From positions 1 through 36,033 of the forward strand of contig SUWY01000022.1 in NCBI GenBank assembly GCA_015061245.1: a stretch of DNA of 36,033 bases. Direction: 5' to 3'. A program made the position numbers and the translations under genes. Shown in pieces: positions 32,335 through 36,033 of this stretch; the stretch's first letter is position 1, and each line of letters opens with the position of its first letter. The stretch is from Bacteroidales bacterium. GTDB taxonomy: Bacteria; Bacteroidota; Bacteroidia; Bacteroidales; Marinifilaceae. The notes beneath the pieces are model-generated. The model was not told the DNA's origin, did not search any database, and saw only the letters and a program-made list of their open reading frames with translations.

Positions 32335-32355
32335 TAGACGAAAAAACAATAAACT

Positions 32356-33231
32356 ATGAGTGGACTAAAAATTGTTGTTCTCGCGAAGCAGGTTCCTGAC
32401 ACACGAAATGTGGGCAAGGATGCCATGACTCCGGAGGGAACTGTAAACAGAGCGGCTCTTCCCGCTATCTTTAATCCCGAGGATCTAAATGCACTTGAGC
32501 AGGCATTGAGACTTAAAGATCTAAATCCGGGATCAACAGTATCTATTCTAACCATGGGACCCGGACGTGCAGCAGATGTAATCCGTGAGGGTCTATATCG
32601 TGGTGCCGACAACGGTTATCTATTGAGTGACAGAGCATTTGCAGGCGCAGATACATTGGCAACATCGTACGCATTGGCAACAGCCATTAAGAAGATTGGA
32701 ACTCCTGATTTGATTATCGGAGGTCGACAGGCTATCGACGGTGATACAGCTCAGGTTGGACCTCAGGTTGCAGAGAAGCTTGGACTAACACAAATCACAT
32801 ACGCAGAGGAGATTTTGGAGTGTGGAAATGGAAAAATCAAGGTAAAACGCCACATTGATGGTGGAGTCGAGACCGTTGAGGGACCACTTCCAATCGTTAT
32901 CACAGTTAATGGTTCTGCTGCTCCATGCCGTCCAAGAAATGCAAAATTGGTTATGAAGTACAAACGTGCAATGGCTCCGATGGAGATGCCTAAAGAGGGT
33001 CTTCCATATGCAGAGGAGTATGCAAAGAAAGAGTACTTGACCATTACACAATGGAGTGTAGCCGATGTTGACGGTGACTTGTCACAATGCGGATTGGCAG
33101 GTTCTCCAACCAAGGTTAAGAATGTCGAGAATATCGTATTCCAGGCTAAAGAGAGTAAATCTCTTACTGCCAGTGACGATGATATCGACGGATTGATGAA
33201 AGAATTGTTAGCTAACCACACTATTGGATAA
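32356..33231 (+). CDS. etfB: Electron transfer flavoprotein, beta subunit
   Basis: The beta subunit of the soluble electron carrier that accepts electrons from acyl-CoA dehydrogenases. It opens with KIVVLAKQVPDTRNVG. GPGRAADVIREGLYRGADNGYLL follows near 68-90, and the AMP-binding signature DLIIGGRQAIDGDTAQVGPQ is near 117-136. 291 residues is slightly longer than the 250-260 of mitochondrial forms. It leads a three-gene operon with gaps of 5 and 3 bases. Whether this ETF is of the bifurcating type cannot be settled here. Confidence 0.96.
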   Translation: MSGLKIVVLAKQVPDTRNVGKDAMTPEGTVNRAALPAIFNPEDLNALEQALRLKDLNPGSTVSILTMGPGRAADVIREGLYRGADNGYLLSDRAFAGADTLATSYALATAIKKIGTPDLIIGGRQAIDGDTAQVGPQVAEKLGLTQITYAEEILECGNGKIKVKRHIDGGVETVEGPLPIVITVNGSAAPCRPRNAKLVMKYKRAMAPMEMPKEGLPYAEEYAKKEYLTITQWSVADVDGDLSQCGLAGSPTKVKNVENIVFQAKESKSLTASDDDIDGLMKELLANHTIG

Positions 33232-33236
33232 AGATT

Positions 33237-34259
33237 ATGAATAACGTATTTGTATATTGCGAGATTGAGGGCACAACTGTTGCCGATGTCAGTCTGGAGC
33301 TTTTAACCAAAGGTCGCAAGTTGGCTAATCAGTTGGGAGTTCAATTAGAGGCCATTTGCGCCGGTTACGGAATTACCGGTAAGGTTGAGGAGCAGACACT
33401 TCCTTACGGAGTAGATAAATTGCACATTTTCGATGCTGAGGGCTTGTTCCCATACACATCAAAACCACATACATCAATATTGGTAAACCTATTCAAGCAG
33501 GAGCAACCACAAATCTGCTTGATGGGAGCTACAGTTATTGGACGTGACTTGGGTCCAAGAGTATCTTCAAGTTTGCACAGCGGATTAACAGCCGACTGTA
33601 CATCATTGGAGATTGGCCCACACGACGATCCAAAAACTGGCAAGCACTATGACCAATTGTTGTACCAAATCCGTCCTGCATTCGGAGGAAACATTGTAGC
33701 AACAATTGTAAATCCGGAGTGCCGCCCACAAATGGCAACCGTTCGTGACGGAGTTATGAAGAAAGAGATTCTTGATCCTAATTATAAGGGCGAGGTTATC
33801 ATTCAAGATGTAGCGAAGTTTGTTCCCGACACAGACTACATTGTTAAGGTACTTGAGCGCCACGTTGAGAAGGCTAAGAACAACCTAAAGGGAGCTCCAA
33901 TCATTGTTGCTGGAGGTTACGGAGTTGGTTCAAAAGAGGGCTTCAACTTGTTGTACGATTTGGCAAAAGAGATTCATGCAGAGGTAGGAGCATCACGTGC
34001 TGCTGTTGATGCAGGATTCTGCGACCACGATCTACAAATCGGACAGACCGGAGTTAGCGTTCGTCCAAAGGTATATATTGCTTGCGGTATCAGCGGAGCT
34101 ATCCAACACATTGCCGGAATGAAAGAGAGTGGAATTATCATCTCAATCAACAGCGATCCTAACGCACCGATCAACCAGATTGCCGATTATATCATTACAG
34201 GCACAGTTGAGGAGGTACTACCAAAGATGATCAAGTATTACAAACAAAACAGTAAGTAA
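33237..34259 (+). CDS. etfA: Electron transfer flavoprotein, alpha subunit
   Basis: Partner of EtfB; carries the main FAD. The C-terminal FAD domain is clear: IIVAGGYGVGSKEGF near 221-235, GASRAAVDAGF near 251-261, and QIGQTGVSVRPKVYIACGIS near 267-286. HIAGMKESGIIISINSDPNAPI follows, where the His-xx-Gly and Asn-xDP elements bind the cofactor. 340 residues is usual. No 4Fe-4S cysteine cluster is seen at the N-terminus. Confidence 0.96.
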   Translation: MNNVFVYCEIEGTTVADVSLELLTKGRKLANQLGVQLEAICAGYGITGKVEEQTLPYGVDKLHIFDAEGLFPYTSKPHTSILVNLFKQEQPQICLMGATVIGRDLGPRVSSSLHSGLTADCTSLEIGPHDDPKTGKHYDQLLYQIRPAFGGNIVATIVNPECRPQMATVRDGVMKKEILDPNYKGEVIIQDVAKFVPDTDYIVKVLERHVEKAKNNLKGAPIIVAGGYGVGSKEGFNLLYDLAKEIHAEVGASRAAVDAGFCDHDLQIGQTGVSVRPKVYIACGISGAIQHIAGMKESGIIISINSDPNAPINQIADYIITGTVEEVLPKMIKYYKQNSK

Positions 34260-34262
34260 GAA

Positions 34263-35969
34263 ATGGCAAACTATTTTAAAGATATACCGGAGCTCAAGTT
34301 TCACTTGAACAACCCGCTCATGAAACGCATTTGCGAATTGAAAGAGCGCGACTATAGAGATAAAGATCAGTACGACTATGCCCCAATCGACTTCGAAGAT
34401 GCAATGGACAACTACGAAAAGGTGTTGGAGATTGCCGGAGAGATTAGTGCAGAGATTGTAGCTCCTAATGCAGAGGGTGTTGACGCTGAGGGCCCACACT
34501 GTGCAAACGGACGTGTAGAGTACGCATCAGGCACCAAAGTAAACCTTGCAGCAACAGTAAGCGCAGGATTGAACGGCATGACAATGCCAAGAAGATTCGG
34601 AGGCTTGAACATGCCTATCATGCCATACACAATGTGTGCAGAGATGGCAGCAATTGCCGATGCAGGATTCAGTAACATTTGGAGCTTGCAAGATTGTTGT
34701 GAAACTCTATATGAGTTTGGAAACGAGGATCAGCATAGCCGCTTTATTCCAAGAATTTGTGCAGGCGAGACCATGTCAATGGACTTGACCGAGCCTGATG
34801 CAGGATCAGACCTACAATCAGTAATGCTTAAAGCTACATGGAGCGAGGCAGATAACTGCTGGTTATTGAACGGAGTTAAGCGATTCATTACCAACGGAGA
34901 TGCTCATCTACACTTGGTATTGGCTCGTTCAGAAGAGGGAACTCACGACGGACGTGGATTGTCAATGTTTATCTATGACAAGAACCAGGGAGGAGTAAAT
35001 GTTCGTCGCATCGAGAACAAAATGGGTATCCACGGTTCTCCAACCTGTGAGTTGGTATACAAGAATGCGAAAGCAGAGCTTTGTGGAGACCGCAAATTGG
35101 GATTGATCAAATATGTAATGTCGTTGATGAACAGTGCACGTTTGGGAATTGCTGCACAGAGTGTTGGATTGAGCCAGGCCGCATATACAGAGGGTCTTAA
35201 CTACGCCAAAGATAGAAAGCAGTTCGGTAAAGAGATTATCAACTTCCCGGCAGTATATGACATGCTCTCAATCATGAAGGCAAAACTTGACGCAGGACGT
35301 GCATTGTTGTACCAAACAGCTCGCTACGTTGATATCTACAAAGCTCTTGATGACATTGCTCGTGAGCGCAAATTGACACCGGAGGAGCGCCAGGAGCAGA
35401 AGAAGTTTGCTAAATTGGCAGACGCCTTCACTCCACTTGCAAAGGGAATGAACTCGGAGTACGCAAACCAGAATGCCTACGACTCAATCCAAATCCACGG
35501 AGGTTCAGGATTTATGCTAGAGTATCCATGTCAGCGTATCTACCGCGATGCACGTATCACCAGCATCTATGAGGGAACAACACAGTTACAGGTTGTAGCA
35601 GCTATCCGCTATGTAACAACCGGAGCATACCTTAACGTAATGAAAGACTTCGAGGCACTACCACTTTCTGCAGAGATGGAGCCATTGAAGAACAGAGTTA
35701 TGGAGATGGCATGCAAATACGCAGCATGTGTAAATCAGGTTATTGAGACAAAGAATCAAGAGCATCTTGATTTTGTTGCACGCAGATTGGTTGAGATGGC
35801 AGCAGATATCATTATGTGCCACTTGTTAATGCAAGATGCTTCAAGAGCACCGGAGCTATTTGCAAAGAGCGCATTGGTATATGTTAACTATGCAGAGTCG
35901 GAGATTGAGAAACACTTCAACTTTGTACGCAAATTCGATGCAGAGCAACTAGACAACTATCGTCAATAA
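34263..35969 (+). CDS. Acyl-CoA dehydrogenase, long type
   Basis: A 568-residue FAD enzyme that should oxidise an acyl-CoA and pass electrons to the adjacent ETF. The N-terminal and middle domains hold SMDLTEPDAGSD (172-183), and the C-terminal domain has DRKQFGKEI (317-325), IHGGSGFMLEYPCQRIYRDA (411-430) and the catalytic Glu437 in SIYEGTTQ. Butyryl-CoA dehydrogenases have about 380 residues; here an extra N-terminal part, a charged insertion near 360-383 (RERKLTPEERQEQKK) and an extra C-terminal helical region (about 455-568) account for the difference. The substrate is not known. The enzyme ends the operon before a strong hairpin. Confidence 0.94.
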   Translation: MANYFKDIPELKFHLNNPLMKRICELKERDYRDKDQYDYAPIDFEDAMDNYEKVLEIAGEISAEIVAPNAEGVDAEGPHCANGRVEYASGTKVNLAATVSAGLNGMTMPRRFGGLNMPIMPYTMCAEMAAIADAGFSNIWSLQDCCETLYEFGNEDQHSRFIPRICAGETMSMDLTEPDAGSDLQSVMLKATWSEADNCWLLNGVKRFITNGDAHLHLVLARSEEGTHDGRGLSMFIYDKNQGGVNVRRIENKMGIHGSPTCELVYKNAKAELCGDRKLGLIKYVMSLMNSARLGIAAQSVGLSQAAYTEGLNYAKDRKQFGKEIINFPAVYDMLSIMKAKLDAGRALLYQTARYVDIYKALDDIARERKLTPEERQEQKKFAKLADAFTPLAKGMNSEYANQNAYDSIQIHGGSGFMLEYPCQRIYRDARITSIYEGTTQLQVVAAIRYVTTGAYLNVMKDFEALPLSAEMEPLKNRVMEMACKYAACVNQVIETKNQEHLDFVARRLVEMAADIIMCHLLMQDASRAPELFAKSALVYVNYAESEIEKHFNFVRKFDAEQLDNYRQ

Positions 35970-35987
35970 AATAACTCACTCAATATC

Positions 35988-36015
35988 AATGGGGGCAAAG
36001 TGATTTGCCCCCATT
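35988..36015. terminator. Strong hairpin after the acyl-CoA dehydrogenase gene
   Basis: AATGGGGGCAAA (35988-35999) and TTTGCCCCCATT (36004-36015) make a perfect 12-base stem with a GTGA loop. The tail CACTTTAAGTTTT is only moderately T-rich. It begins 18 bases after the stop codon and very probably ends or protects the etf operon mRNA. Confidence 0.75.
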
Positions 36016-36033
36016 CACTTTAAGTTTTATACT

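Overview
The window is chromosomal DNA from a member of the Bacteroidetes, most likely order Bacteroidales. The evidence is a low-to-moderate GC content, promoters of the TTTG / TAnnTTTG type (best example just upstream of the tRNA pair), and several gene neighbourhoods typical of the phylum: uppS-bamA-ompH-murI, fur-purA, etfB-etfA-acyl-CoA dehydrogenase, a GldA/GldF/GldG transporter, and families found mainly in this phylum (DUF4199, DUF4301, DUF4493, PCMD, DUF6913). Genus and species cannot be read from the sequence. I see no transposase, integrase, phage gene, rRNA or CRISPR array.

Layout. 1-251: gene-free tail with a palindromic GC-richer element and short tandem repeats. 252-2648 (minus): LysM glucosaminidase, DUF4199 membrane protein, family 2 glycosyltransferase. 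2716-4232 (plus): folE and fabD, closed by a terminator. 4357-10624 (plus): a 7TM-HD phosphodiesterase, a LacI-type regulator and a two-gene ABC transporter, GldA plus a fused GldF-GldG. 10616-12023 (minus): dapA and a DUF6913 protein, convergent with the transporter. 12124-12308 (plus): tRNA-Arg(ACG) and tRNA-Thr(CGT), with a terminator-like hairpin filling the gap between them. 12312-20246 (minus): a tightly packed six-gene operon of four lipoproteins (DUF4493 and PCMD families) and two paralogous outer-membrane beta-barrels. 20335-28787 (minus): housekeeping and envelope genes nadK, uppS, bamA, ompH/skp, murI, fur-like, purA, ftsY. 28881-32308 (plus): a small acidic protein, DUF4301, a DUF368/PopT-type lipid-carrier translocase, aroE. 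32356-35969 (plus): etfB, etfA and a long acyl-CoA dehydrogenase, with a LacI-type operator candidate at the predicted promoter and a strong hairpin at the end.

How the genes work together. Much of the window serves the cell envelope: uppS makes the undecaprenyl carrier, the DUF368 protein probably recycles it, murI and dapA feed peptidoglycan precursors, the LysM glucosaminidase trims the wall, and bamA plus the Skp-like chaperone insert outer-membrane barrels such as the two in the lipoprotein operon. The etf-acd operon is a separate electron-transfer / acyl-CoA oxidation unit.

The best candidate for an undescribed system is the 12.3-20.2 kb operon: lipoproteins built from shuffled beta-sandwich modules together with two matched small barrels, with no polymerase, transporter or enzyme signature. 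Its role is unknown; a surface-exposed assembly or adhesin is an inference. Other points of interest are a GldA ATPase subunit that has lost two catalytic residues, a Fur-like protein without the usual histidine metal site, and a terminator-like hairpin between two tRNAs that seem to share one promoter.
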